Source: CAZLAK01 sp964557545 (GTDB lineage: Bacteria > Bacillota > Desulfotomaculia > Desulfotomaculales > Pelotomaculaceae). From it: DNA of 12,374 nucleotides. The notes beneath the pieces were generated by a model, which did not search any database, had not been told where the DNA came from, and worked only from the letters and a program-made list of their open reading frames with translations. A program made the position numbers and the translations under genes. Shown here piece after piece: positions 1 to 5,484 of the stretch. The DNA is taken from assembly GCA_964557545.1 (NCBI GenBank), contig CAZLAK010000045.1, positions 1 through 12,374 on the forward strand, read 5' to 3'. Each line of letters begins with the position of its first letter. Position 1 is the first letter of the stretch.

Positions 1-2
1 AA

Positions 3-182
3 CTCAAGCGTTTTGCTGTTTCCCTTAACAAAGATTTTGCTGCTGTTTATGCGGGTTTAACCGAGTTCTGGAGCCAGGGCCCCGTGGAAGGAATCAATAA
101 CCGTTTGAAGTTAATTAAACGCCTAATGTATGGCCGGGCGAAGTTTGATCTGCTCCGCAAGCGGGTGCTCCATGCTCAATAA
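3..182 (+). pseudogene. ISL3-family transposase, C-terminal end only (cut by window edge)
   Basis: The open frame enters from the left edge and stops with TAA at 180-182, giving 59 C-terminal residues. It contains WSQGPVEGINNRLKLIKR followed by MYGRAKF and LLRKRVL. The G-P-V-E-G-x-N-N-x-x-K-x-I-K-R block is the C-terminal signature around the last acidic catalytic residue of DDE transposases of the ISL3 (IS204/IS1001) group. The enzyme cuts and rejoins the ends of its own element. A plausible right terminus of the element lies at 308-352. Only the last seventh or so of the protein is inside the window, so whether the gene is intact cannot be judged. Family assignment is confident; the exact element is not known. 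Confidence 0.8.
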
Positions 183-307
183 GCGTCTGTCATAAATAAA
201 AGCAACTGCTTGCGGTTTTTATGATGTCGGCTCTTTATGCAGGGCGAAGATATTCGTTTTTGTTTACCCTTTGGTAATTTAATGCAAATTTTGCCAGTTA
301 AGAGAAT

Positions 308-352
308 GGCTCCGCAGTATTTTGTTCGTGGTATCAAAAGTGCGGAAGAGCC
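308..352 (+). mobile_element. Probable right terminus of the ISL3-type element
   Basis: The segment ending at 352 reads CAAAAGTGCGGAAGAGCC (335-352). Read from outside this is GGCTCTTCCGCAC, which resembles the GGCTCTTC-type ends I recall for ISL3 elements. An imperfect inverted copy (308-324, beginning GGCTCCGCAG) precedes it, so the end can fold on itself. The next 8 bases, ACTTTTTT (353-360), could be one copy of an 8-bp target duplication. The left end is outside the window, so neither the inverted repeat pair nor the duplication can be confirmed here. Confidence 0.5.
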
Positions 353-691
353 ACTTTTTTATTGACACTACCAATATAGTGTGAGAAGCTTTTTTTTGAC
401 CTTCCCCACCATAGAAGGGGGTGAATCTAATTGATCCTGTCAATTTAAAAAGTGGTTCGTGAGGCAAATTAGGGGATAACCGTGCAAGCAATCCTCAGAA
501 GCCTAACAAACCACTAACATTGTTATGTTAGCATGTTCGTTATGTGTTTGCAATAAGACAGACAGCCATGTCTTACAGGTTTTCTTGTTGCTGATACAAC
601 CCATAGTAATGCTTGTTCCAGTATTTGGTTCCTCACTGATACCCTTTTATGTTTAGTTCTCAAGTTCAATCTAATAAGGAGGTTAGCGCTT
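353..691. other. Non-coding stretch with two perfect hairpins
   Basis: I see no convincing gene here; the short minus-strand open frames lack coding character. There are two perfect 7-bp hairpins: CTAACAT/ATGTTAG (514-520/525-531, loop TGTT) and TAAGACA/TGTCTTA (554-560/569-575, 8-base loop). A weak promoter-like pair, TTGGTT (625-630) and TATGTT (649-654) with an 18-base spacer, could serve the broken gene at 692. A strong ribosome binding site, AAGGAGG, lies at 676-682. Confidence 0.35.
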
Positions 692-1348
692 ATGAGTATG
701 TCCATGTTTCGTAAACTTCATTCTTATGACACTATTATCTCTAACAACGCTTCTATTGATTGTTTCTTTAACCACCAGTGCTTATGCTAGCGACAAAACA
801 ACCAATCAAATTGACAAAATAATGTCGTTTGACTATGCAGGAGATTCTTTGACACCGGAACAATTGGAATACTTAGCCAAGGACCCTGAATTAGCTGCAA
901 AGCGTGCTGAAAAAGATGTTAAATTTTTAATAGATAAAGCCGAAAAACAAATGAACGATAGCATGAAAAAAGATAAAGTATCGGGTGTTGGTATACTGAC
1001 CGTTACGATTCCTATAGGTCAAGATACAACCGTTTCTGATTGCGAGGTGGGAAATAAAAACGGTTCAAAAAGTGGTCTGCTGATTGGGCAGCCAATTATT
1101 CAACAACAGGTAAATGGAGTGACGTTTCAACGTGGTGCGTAGCTGTAGGAAATTCCAATGCTTGGTCGTGGGTTGGCCCAAGAGTATATGTTTCTGGAAG
1201 TGGCAGCAGAACTGCAAATATCATTTTCAGAGGTAGGTATTACGGTGGTATTTATGGAGGTTATGGAGGATCCTCTACCGACTTCTGGAATAACAATGCT
1301 GGTGGTGACGGATTAGACGCTACTAGCGTCACAGTGGACTTTATTTAA
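692..1348 (+). pseudogene. Secreted protein gene, apparently broken by two compensating frameshifts
   Basis: The family is not recognised. A perfect AAGGAGG (676-682) sits 9 bases before ATG 692 (start MSMSMFRKLHS), but that frame stops near 790. A one-base shift at about 725 leads into ATG 726, whose frame gives a clear signal peptide (LTTLLLIVSLTTSAYA, cleavage expected after AYA) and a Lys/Glu/Asp-rich helical segment, then stops at 1142. A shift back near the A-run at 1067-1071 restores the frame of 692. That frame then reads DWAANYSTTGKWSDVSTW, an aromatic and Gly-rich tail with GGIYGGYGG, and ends at TAA 1346-1348. Joined, this makes about 218 residues of an exported protein. Start and end share a frame, which supports two opposite single-base indels. 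These may be real decay next to an IS or sequencing errors. The undisturbed middle frame alone, 726-1142, would encode 138 residues but has no ribosome binding site. Confidence 0.6.
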
Positions 1349-1494
1349 TAAAGAGTTACTAATATCCTGAGCTTGTCATAAAAATTTTGCCATTCATTGC
1401 TGTAACAAGGACTTAAATCCAATCAAAAAAATGAATTCGTCCCAAAACCAACTTTCAACTTTTTTTAGAACTCTTGTAAACATTCAGTGAAACC

Positions 1495-1600
1495 GGTACA
1501 ATTGTTGCGAAGTTTTCGAGCGCCACCTCACGGTGGCCGCATTGTTTGCGGCGCTTGCAAGTGATTGTACCCGTCGATGGACGTAAGTCGGTGGCGCCGC
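1495..1600. ncRNA. GC-rich, highly foldable island of unknown role
   Basis: This GC-rich block sits within AT-rich DNA. An 8-bp outer pair, GGTACAAT (1495-1502) with ATTGTACC (1564-1571), encloses hairpin GCCACC/GGTGGC (1522-1527/1532-1537) and hairpin GCCGC/GCGGC (1536-1540/1548-1552). Hairpin CGTC/GACG (1572-1575/1580-1583) follows. GCGCCACC (1520-1527) is also a perfect inverted match to GGTGGCGC (1590-1597), so two alternative folds compete. I match it to no known RNA family. It could be a small RNA, an element terminus or an attachment site. Strand is undetermined. Confidence 0.3.
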
Positions 1601-1692
1601 AAGCGAGATAAACCCGAGCAATGCCGGAGCCTTCTGGATCGTTTATCCAATCCTTGATCTCCTAAACTCTTTCGATTCTTTGGTATGGAAAA

Positions 1693-1799
1693 TATTTTAC
1701 CCATTCTTAGGTAAAATAGTCTATTTATTTACTATAGTGACAAATATGTGGCCAATGCTATATAAATACTACTATAAATACTACTATAGTATATAGTAT
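1693..1799 (+). promoter_or_regulatory. AT-rich control region with dyads and a 12-bp tandem repeat
   Basis: Upstream of the small membrane protein gene there is a perfect 8-bp hairpin, TATTTTAC/GTAAAATA (1693-1700/1711-1718). Two copies of the palindrome ACTATAGT follow (1731-1738 and 1783-1790), with two tandem copies of TATAAATACTAC (1761-1772, 1773-1784) running into TATAGTATATAGTAT (1785-1799). The arrangement resembles a promoter with repeated operator sites. A single start site cannot be fixed because many TATA-like hexamers overlap. Confidence 0.35.
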
Positions 1800-1842
1800 C
1801 GACTGCAAACTTAGTAAATTTAGAGGTGGGGTTAGCTGGAAA

Positions 1843-2064
1843 ATGGTCGATAAGATTACTACTTTACTGGGAAATTATATCTTGGATTTATATGTCATAG
1901 CAGGACTTTTTATCGCCATTGTTATCTGGAGTGATAGAAAGTATACTAAACTCGAAAATTGGCAAGCTTTATGTTGGGTGTTAATTGCTATAGGTCTTCC
2001 TTTCTTTCTTGGAGTACCGTTATATTATTTTTATAGATCTGAAAAGTGTAAGAAAAATAAGTAG
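1843..2064 (+). CDS. Small two-helix membrane protein, PLDc_N-like
   Basis: The product is 73 residues with two predicted membrane helices (about residues 11-29 and 42-61). A short charged loop (SDRKYTKLENW) separates them, and the basic C-terminus ends KCKKNK. The second helix, with ...LIAIGLPFFLGVPLYYFYR, resembles the W-x-hydrophobic-P-x-x-G-x-x-Y-Y pattern of PLDc_N-type membrane segments. These occur alone as small proteins of unknown function or at the N-terminus of cardiolipin-synthase-like enzymes. That likeness is a pattern judgement only. The start at ATG 1843 follows AGAGGTGGGG (1822-1831). The gene stands alone between a repeat-rich control region and a hairpin at 2095. Base composition is AT-rich, unlike the CRISPR operon. 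Confidence 0.6.
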   Translation: MVDKITTLLGNYILDLYVIAGLFIAIVIWSDRKYTKLENWQALCWVLIAIGLPFFLGVPLYYFYRSEKCKKNK

Positions 2065-2094
2065 CGTTATATAAAAAGATATGCGGTAAGTGTG

Positions 2095-2117
2095 AGTCAA
2101 GGAACGGTTCTTTGACT
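2095..2117 (+). terminator. Hairpin after the small membrane protein gene
   Basis: Arms AGTCAAGGAAC (2095-2105) and GTTCTTTGACT (2107-2117) pair over 11 positions with one G-T wobble. It lies 30 bases after the stop at 2064. No T-run follows, so if it ends transcription it is a weak or Rho-assisted site. Confidence 0.35.
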
Positions 2118-2140
2118 TAGGGGCATGGGCCGCATTGGCT

Positions 2141-2282
2141 GTAAGCGTCAAACCCTACCCACCTGGCATTATCCCCGAATTTATAGGATAATCCTTCTCA
2201 GAACACAAAGCGAGGAGGGTTTTCTTTTATGACCAAAGCCGAACAGCAAAAAGAGTGGGAGACCCGGATTACTCAAGTTTGA
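2141..2282 (+). mobile_element. Left-end remnant of an IS66-type element
   Basis: GTAAGCGTC at 2141 matches the typical outer end of IS66-family inverted repeats. At the expected distance there is a ribosome binding site (GAGGAGGG, 2212-2219) and the start of a small first ORF. No matching right end (ending CGCTTAC) occurs before the radical SAM gene, so only the left end remains. Resemblance to the family is from memory of its ends and ORF order. Confidence 0.5.
2229..2282 (+). pseudogene. Truncated IS66 first ORF (TnpA-like), 17 residues
   Basis: The frame ATG 2229 to TGA 2282 encodes MTKAEQQKEWETRITQV. The pattern A-E-Q-x-x-x-W-x-x-R-I matches the N-terminus of the small IS66 accessory protein, in which the frame normally continues for about 100 residues through a helix-turn-helix. 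Here the sequence diverges after residue 17, consistent with a deletion or recombination point near 2275-2282. It cannot make a working protein. Confidence 0.5.
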
Positions 2283-2377
2283 AACTTTTAACCCATTTTT
2301 GACCCTTCCGAACCCGCAAACCCAGTAAAATCGAGGGGCAGGACTGAAAAAAATCAAAATTGTCAAGATATGATGGA
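2283..2377. other. Non-coding sequence of no recognisable type
   Basis: Sequence after the IS66 remnant. I see no gene, repeat or credible promoter here. A minus-strand open frame across it (2181-2366) has no ribosome binding site and overlaps the IS remnant. Confidence 0.3.
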
Positions 2378-2458
2378 TTAAATTTTTACCCCCTTTGAAG
2401 CTAGATATTCCTTAATCTCCTGATGATCCCGGTAGCGTTCCCGGACAAGTTTCAGGTT
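2378..2458 (-). pseudogene. Possible C-terminal gene remnant
   Basis: Read on the minus strand, 26 codons end at TAA (2380-2378) and give NLKLVRERYRDHQEIKEYLA then SKGVKI. The charged, helical, ungapped character looks like a true protein C-terminus. Upstream it is closed by TAG immediately before, at the point where the palindromic repeats start, as if the repeats or a rearrangement had cut the gene. No family is recognised and the segment is short enough to be chance. Confidence 0.25.
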
Positions 2459-2460
2459 CT

Positions 2461-2521
2461 AAAGTTAAAAGGTGCCAGGCACCTTTTTAAAGTTAAAAGG
2501 TGCCAGGCACCTTTTAACTTT
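2461..2521. repeat. Tandem pair of GGTGCC-A-GGCACC palindromic repeats
   Basis: The 27-base sequence beginning AAAGTTAAAAGGTGCCAGGC occurs twice with a 28-base period (2461 and 2489). The second copy is part of a perfect inverted repeat with 16-bp arms, 2489-2504 and 2506-2521, around a single central A at 2505. Elements with this core are dispersed in many Firmicutes genomes (from memory). It lies just past the stop of the minus-strand radical SAM gene at 2549, where the hairpin plus T-run could also act as that gene's terminator. Confidence 0.75.
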
Positions 2522-2548
2522 TTAGGGCGCCGGCAAAACTTTGCCTCG

Positions 2549-3643
2549 TCAGCGCAACAGGTGGACGTTGCCCAGCCTTACCCGCTTTAAACCGGCGGCC
2601 AGGGCGGCCTGCCGGCAGGTCTCGGCCTCTTTTCTAGCGGTGAGCGGCAGGTCGGTCATCAGGTGACGGGGATAAAAGGCTAAAAGAGAGTACGGGATAT
2701 CGGGGTTCAAACTGGCGATGAAGGCGGCGATGGCCGCCACTTCTTTTTGGTCTACATAGCCGGGCACCAGGAGGGTGCTGGCTACCAAAAAAGGCGGGTC
2801 GGGCCGCTTTGAGCAGTACTCGGCCAGGGCAGCAAAGTTGGCGAGGGTCGGCCGTTTGCTCACCCCCGTCAGCGCCCGGTGCAGGTTTTCATCCCAAGCC
2901 TTTAAATCAAACTTGATACATCCGCCGCTGGTTAGAGTTATTTCGGCCAGCGGTTTTAAATATTTAGGGTTAAAGCTACCGTTGGTTTCCCAGCAGATGC
3001 GCAAGATTCTGTCCTGGAACTTTTCTCTGGCCAGCCGGCTGGCCTTTAAGGCAAACGTCAACTGAGGCGAGGGGTCACCGCCGAAAAAGCAGATGCAGGC
3101 CGTTTTAGGAAGGACGGCCTCGACCAGTTCTTCGGGGCCCGCTGTGGGGCTTTGTTCCAAAGCCATCCGGTGGTACTCCCGGTTCTGGCAAAACAGGCAG
3201 TCAAAAGAACACCCGCCGAAAAAGACCGCCAGGTTGTTGTAGCCGTACTCCTCGCCCGGGCAATAGGAATATCGGGGGTACCCAGAACTGCTACCGGCCG
3301 GGCAGACCCAGTCGGCCACGCAGTTGGTGGGCAGGGGATCGTGGTACCAGGTGGCCAGGCCCTTTTTGGTGTCGCCCGCCGCGGCGTAAATGCGGCCGTC
3401 CCGGTTTTCTCTTAAGCCGCAGAAACCAGTTTCACCGGGAACAAGCCGGCAGCTGTTGGCGCAAGCACGGCAGACTGCTCCGCCTTCAGAGCGGGGAGGC
3501 GTCGGCGCCAGCGGCTGCCGGCTCTTTTTGTGGGCAGAAAGCACCGCACCGGCGGCCAGTGCGGGGTGCTCACGGATACACGGCCCGCAGATGCCCAGGG
3601 CGGCCGCTGCTAGCCTTTGACCGCAGATTCGACAAGTGGTCAC
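2549..3643 (-). CDS. Radical SAM enzyme of the AmmeMemoRadiSam / PflA-like type
   Basis: This 364-residue protein binds a [4Fe-4S] cluster and S-adenosylmethionine to start a radical reaction. The cluster motif is C145-x3-C149-x2-C152 (GCSFDCLFCQN), and GGDP at 188-191 is the usual SAM-contact strand. The N-terminus carries CxxC pairs (C4/C7, C19/C22), probably a zinc ribbon. A second Cys-rich block (C58, C61, C65, C75, with PGETGFCGLREN) is typical of the AmmeMemoRadiSam/activase-like subgroup. The substrate is unknown, and no Memo or AMMECR1 partner is adjacent. GTG 3643 is chosen because GAGGGGGTG lies 7 bases upstream on the minus strand. Transcription is divergent from the CRISPR operon, so there is no sign it belongs to that system. 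GC content is high, like the cas genes and unlike the DNA to its left. Confidence 0.85.
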   Translation of the reverse strand: MTTCRICGQRLAAAALGICGPCIREHPALAAGAVLSAHKKSRQPLAPTPPRSEGGAVCRACANSCRLVPGETGFCGLRENRDGRIYAAAGDTKKGLATWYHDPLPTNCVADWVCPAGSSSGYPRYSYCPGEEYGYNNLAVFFGGCSFDCLFCQNREYHRMALEQSPTAGPEELVEAVLPKTACICFFGGDPSPQLTFALKASRLAREKFQDRILRICWETNGSFNPKYLKPLAEITLTSGGCIKFDLKAWDENLHRALTGVSKRPTLANFAALAEYCSKRPDPPFLVASTLLVPGYVDQKEVAAIAAFIASLNPDIPYSLLAFYPRHLMTDLPLTARKEAETCRQAALAAGLKRVRLGNVHLLR

Positions 3644-3687
3644 CGCTAATCACCCCCTCATGTCTTTTATGCGACGGCTGTTTGAAA

Positions 3688-3715
3688 ATTTAAGATTGAC
3701 GTACTACTGTCAATC
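3688..3715 (-). promoter_or_regulatory. Likely promoter/operator of the radical SAM gene
   Basis: On the minus strand TTGACA (3713-3708) is a consensus -35 box, followed by an A/T-rich stretch (3693-3685) where a poor -10 would fall. The -35 lies inside a 7-bp dyad, GATTGAC/GTCAATC (3694-3700/3709-3715), that could bind a regulator. It lies about 65 bases from the GTG start. Confidence 0.35.
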
Positions 3716-3896
3716 CAGTGTGCTACTTTCTAGTTAACAGTATAACCGTGCATCTTAGGGGTTTAATATTAAAAAATTTTTTTAAAATTCATTTAAAAAT
3801 TAAGTGAGCCAGAAGGGAAATTATGGATTATTGTCGAAAATGAGCATACAAAAAAGTGCTATTAAAGGATAGATAACCAATCTTAGCTAATGCTGG
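3716..3896. other. AT-rich divergent spacer, no gene seen
   Basis: Intergenic DNA between the radical SAM gene and the CRISPR operon. It includes a strongly A/T-rich palindromic patch around 3770-3785 (A-run followed by T-run) and no credible reading frame. Confidence 0.35.
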
Positions 3897-3938
3897 CTAG
3901 GGCGAGCTTCGGCAATTTGCCCTAGTTTGGTATATAAT
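3897..3938 (+). promoter_or_regulatory. Candidate promoter of the CRISPR operon with an overlapping dyad
   Basis: TATAAT at 3933-3938, or TATATA at 3931 preceded by TGG as an extended -10, gives the best -10 box before the operon. No good -35 is present at 17 bases, which suggests weak or activator-dependent initiation. Directly upstream is a 7-bp inverted repeat, CTAGGGC/GCCCTAG (3897-3903/3919-3925), with an inner GC-TTCG-GC turn. It overlaps the -35 position, as an operator would. It could instead be a terminator of upstream transcription. Confidence 0.4.
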
Positions 3939-3967
3939 TACTAAACTTTCATGGTATTCAGCTTACT

Positions 3968-4067
3968 GGCGCAAGACACCCCTGCCGGGTAAACTTGTAA
4001 GAAAATCGTAAAGAAAGACACCGAGGACCCGTCTTGCGCCGTGTTTTTGTAAACTTAAAAGATTTTC
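3968..4067 (+). promoter_or_regulatory. Structured 5' leader of the CRISPR operon
   Basis: GGCGCAAGAC (3968-3977) and GTCTTGCGCC (4031-4040) form a perfect 10-bp stem. It encloses 53 bases with an inner ACCC/GGGT hairpin (3978-3981/3987-3990), and is followed by GTGTTTTTGT. A competing pair, GAAAATC (4001-4007) with GATTTTC (4061-4067), would open the main stem. Such alternatives suggest attenuation in the leader. Two near-identical 14-base direct repeats starting GTAAACTT (3989 and 4049) also lie here. It matches no riboswitch class that I recognise. Confidence 0.4.
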
Positions 4068-4124
4068 TCTGCTAGTCAAAAGAGCTGGTTAAAACAGACT
4101 CTGTAGTGCAAGGTGGTTTTTGCT

Positions 4125-5024
4125 GTGAGTCCGGCTGTTGCCGTCGAAAAAGGCGCCCGCTGCCCGGCCACTCTAATTGCCACCCTGGGCGTAGAACCCC
4201 AGGTGGTGACCATCACCCTCGATAAGCTGCTGGCCGGCGGCGAAAAGATCGGCGAAACAGTGGTTATCTACACGGCGACCCCCGCTGTCCAAAGGGCGCT
4301 GGCCTCAATAGAGGGCGAATTTTCGGGGAATTGCTACCCCGGCATAAAGCTGAGGCCGGTTTTGGTAGAATCGAGAGCCGGGCCGGTGGGGGATTTTTGC
4401 AACGGAGATGATTTAAGTGCCCTTTTGCGCACCCTCTACCGGGAGGTGCGCCACGCCCGGCAGTCCGGCGGCACCGTGCACTTTTGTGTGTCCGGCGGCC
4501 GCAAAGTAATGGGCATAATGGGCATGGTGGTGGCACAGCTGCTCTTTGGGCCGGAAGACCGGGTCTGGCACTTGGTTACGGAAGGGTGGCAGCCCGGCGA
4601 TGAGCGCCAGCTGCACCTCCCCCCAGAAAAAGAGGTCTGGCTGGTGTCCGTGCCCGTGCTGCGCTGGAGCGAGTCGGGCACCTTGATGCAGCTGGTAGCC
4701 GAGCTGGATGACCCCGCCGAGGTGGTGGCCTGGTACGAAAAACTTTCCAGCGACCGCCGCCAAAAGCGCCAGCGGGAATTTATTGAACACTGGCTGACCC
4801 GGGCCGAGCGCCAAGTGGTCCGTTTGGTCTGCCAGGGGCTCGACAACGCCAGTATCGCTAAAGCACTAGGCAAGAGCGAACAGACGGTGGCCAACCAGCT
4901 GCGGGGCGTTTATGAAAAGTTCCGGGAATGGTTGGGCTTTTTGGAAACAGGGCTGGACCGCAGCCGCCTGATAGCCGAATTTGCCCCTTATTTTGTCCTT
5001 ACGGAGGAGGGAAAGAGGAGGTAA
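4125..5024 (+). CDS. CARF (NE0113-type) protein fused to a LuxR-type HTH; probable cOA-responsive regulator
   Basis: This 299-residue protein has a CARF-like sensor of the NE0113 CRISPR-associated family at residues 1 to about 180. It shows ATLGVEPQVVTITLDKLL near the N-terminus and the S-G-G-R-K motif at 123-127 followed by a helix with GMVVAQLLFG. CARF domains bind cyclic oligoadenylates made by Cas10. Residues 224-266 form a LuxR/GerE helix-turn-helix (LTRAERQVVRLVCQGLDNAS, then IAKALGKSEQTVANQL, ending VYEKF). No HEPN or nuclease motif is seen, so I infer a DNA-binding regulator switched by cOA, possibly of its own operon. GTG 4125 is preferred because AAGGTGG (4110-4116) sits 8 bases upstream; GTG 4113 overlaps that site. 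It is first in the operon, and csx15 starts 5 bases after the stop. Domain calls are confident; ligand and targets are not known. Confidence 0.8.
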   Translation: MSPAVAVEKGARCPATLIATLGVEPQVVTITLDKLLAGGEKIGETVVIYTATPAVQRALASIEGEFSGNCYPGIKLRPVLVESRAGPVGDFCNGDDLSALLRTLYREVRHARQSGGTVHFCVSGGRKVMGIMGMVVAQLLFGPEDRVWHLVTEGWQPGDERQLHLPPEKEVWLVSVPVLRWSESGTLMQLVAELDDPAEVVAWYEKLSSDRRQKRQREFIEHWLTRAERQVVRLVCQGLDNASIAKALGKSEQTVANQLRGVYEKFREWLGFLETGLDRSRLIAEFAPYFVLTEEGKRR

Positions 5025-5029
5025 AAGTT

Positions 5030-5422
5030 GTGAAGGTCAAACTGCTAAACTTTTCACATCCGCTGACGGAAGAAAACTTAAAAGAAACTGCCGCGCTTTT
5101 GGGCTGTGAAGTTGCAGAAATAGAAGTGACAGAGGTGCCGAGCCGGGTGGACTTGCATTTGCCGCTAGAGCCGCAGGTCGCTTCCATGCTGGACAGTCTC
5201 GGCATGAACCCGCGGGAGTGGCAGACGCTGCCTCTTGTTGTCAGCCTGCCCTCGCTCAGCGCCAGCGCCGCCGTGCTCCTGGCCCAGCTGCACGGTCTTT
5301 GCGGCCGGTTTCCGTCCGTGCTGAGGTATGCCCCGGAGAACAGCGGGCCCCTGATGCGCTACGCGGTGGCAGAGGTCATAAACCTGCAGGCCGTGCGCGA
5401 GGGGGCGCGGTCAGGCCGGTAG
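5030..5422 (+). CDS. csx15: Csx15, type III CRISPR accessory protein that binds or degrades cOA
   Basis: The product is 130 residues and matches Csx15 along its length: NFSHPLT at 7-13, W64-Q65, a hydrophobic helix leading into LHGLCGRFP (87-95), VLR at 97-99, and EVINLQAVRE at 115-124. Csx15 proteins accompany type III systems. They are reported to act on cyclic tetra-adenylate as ring-nuclease-like or sequestering proteins (from memory), lowering the signal. GTG 5030 is chosen because GAGGAGG (5015-5021) lies 8 bases before it and the protein then begins exactly at the family N-terminus (MKVKLLNFSHP). An upstream in-frame ATG at 4928 would overlap the regulator gene and add unrelated residues. 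Its place between two CARF genes fits a role as the brake on both. Confidence 0.82.
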   Translation: MKVKLLNFSHPLTEENLKETAALLGCEVAEIEVTEVPSRVDLHLPLEPQVASMLDSLGMNPREWQTLPLVVSLPSLSASAAVLLAQLHGLCGRFPSVLRYAPENSGPLMRYAVAEVINLQAVREGARSGR

Positions 5423-5484
5423 TAAATGTTAGGATTGTGGATTTTTGGGAATAAGGACAGAAAAAGATTAGGAGGGAGGTAAAA

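Noticed and set aside
484..700. Integron attC-like site (GCCTAACAA near 501, GTTAG near 682)
   Set aside because: The closing core does not read GTTAGGC, the inner cores are missing, and no integrase is present.
1056..1075. Programmed -1 frameshift at the A-run in the secreted protein gene
   Set aside because: A lysine codon could slip at 1067-1070, but no proper slippery heptamer or downstream stem is obvious, and a second shift near 725 is also needed. Decay or sequencing error is simpler.
2775..3620. Plus-strand reading frames across the radical SAM gene
   Set aside because: They are antisense to a well-supported gene, lack ribosome binding sites and show no family features.
3968..4040. 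Known riboswitch (c-di-GMP, THF, T-box, fluoride) in the operon leader
   Set aside because: None of the conserved sequence blocks of those classes that I can recall are present; only the secondary structure is notable.
4264..4894. Minus-strand reading frames of 90-152 residues across the CARF-HTH gene
   Set aside because: They are antisense frames kept open by GC-rich codon use, with low-complexity products and no ribosome binding sites.
4928..5029. Upstream ATG for csx15 at 4928
   Set aside because: It would overlap the regulator gene by about 97 bases and add 34 unrelated residues. GTG 5030 has the ribosome binding site and begins at the family N-terminus.
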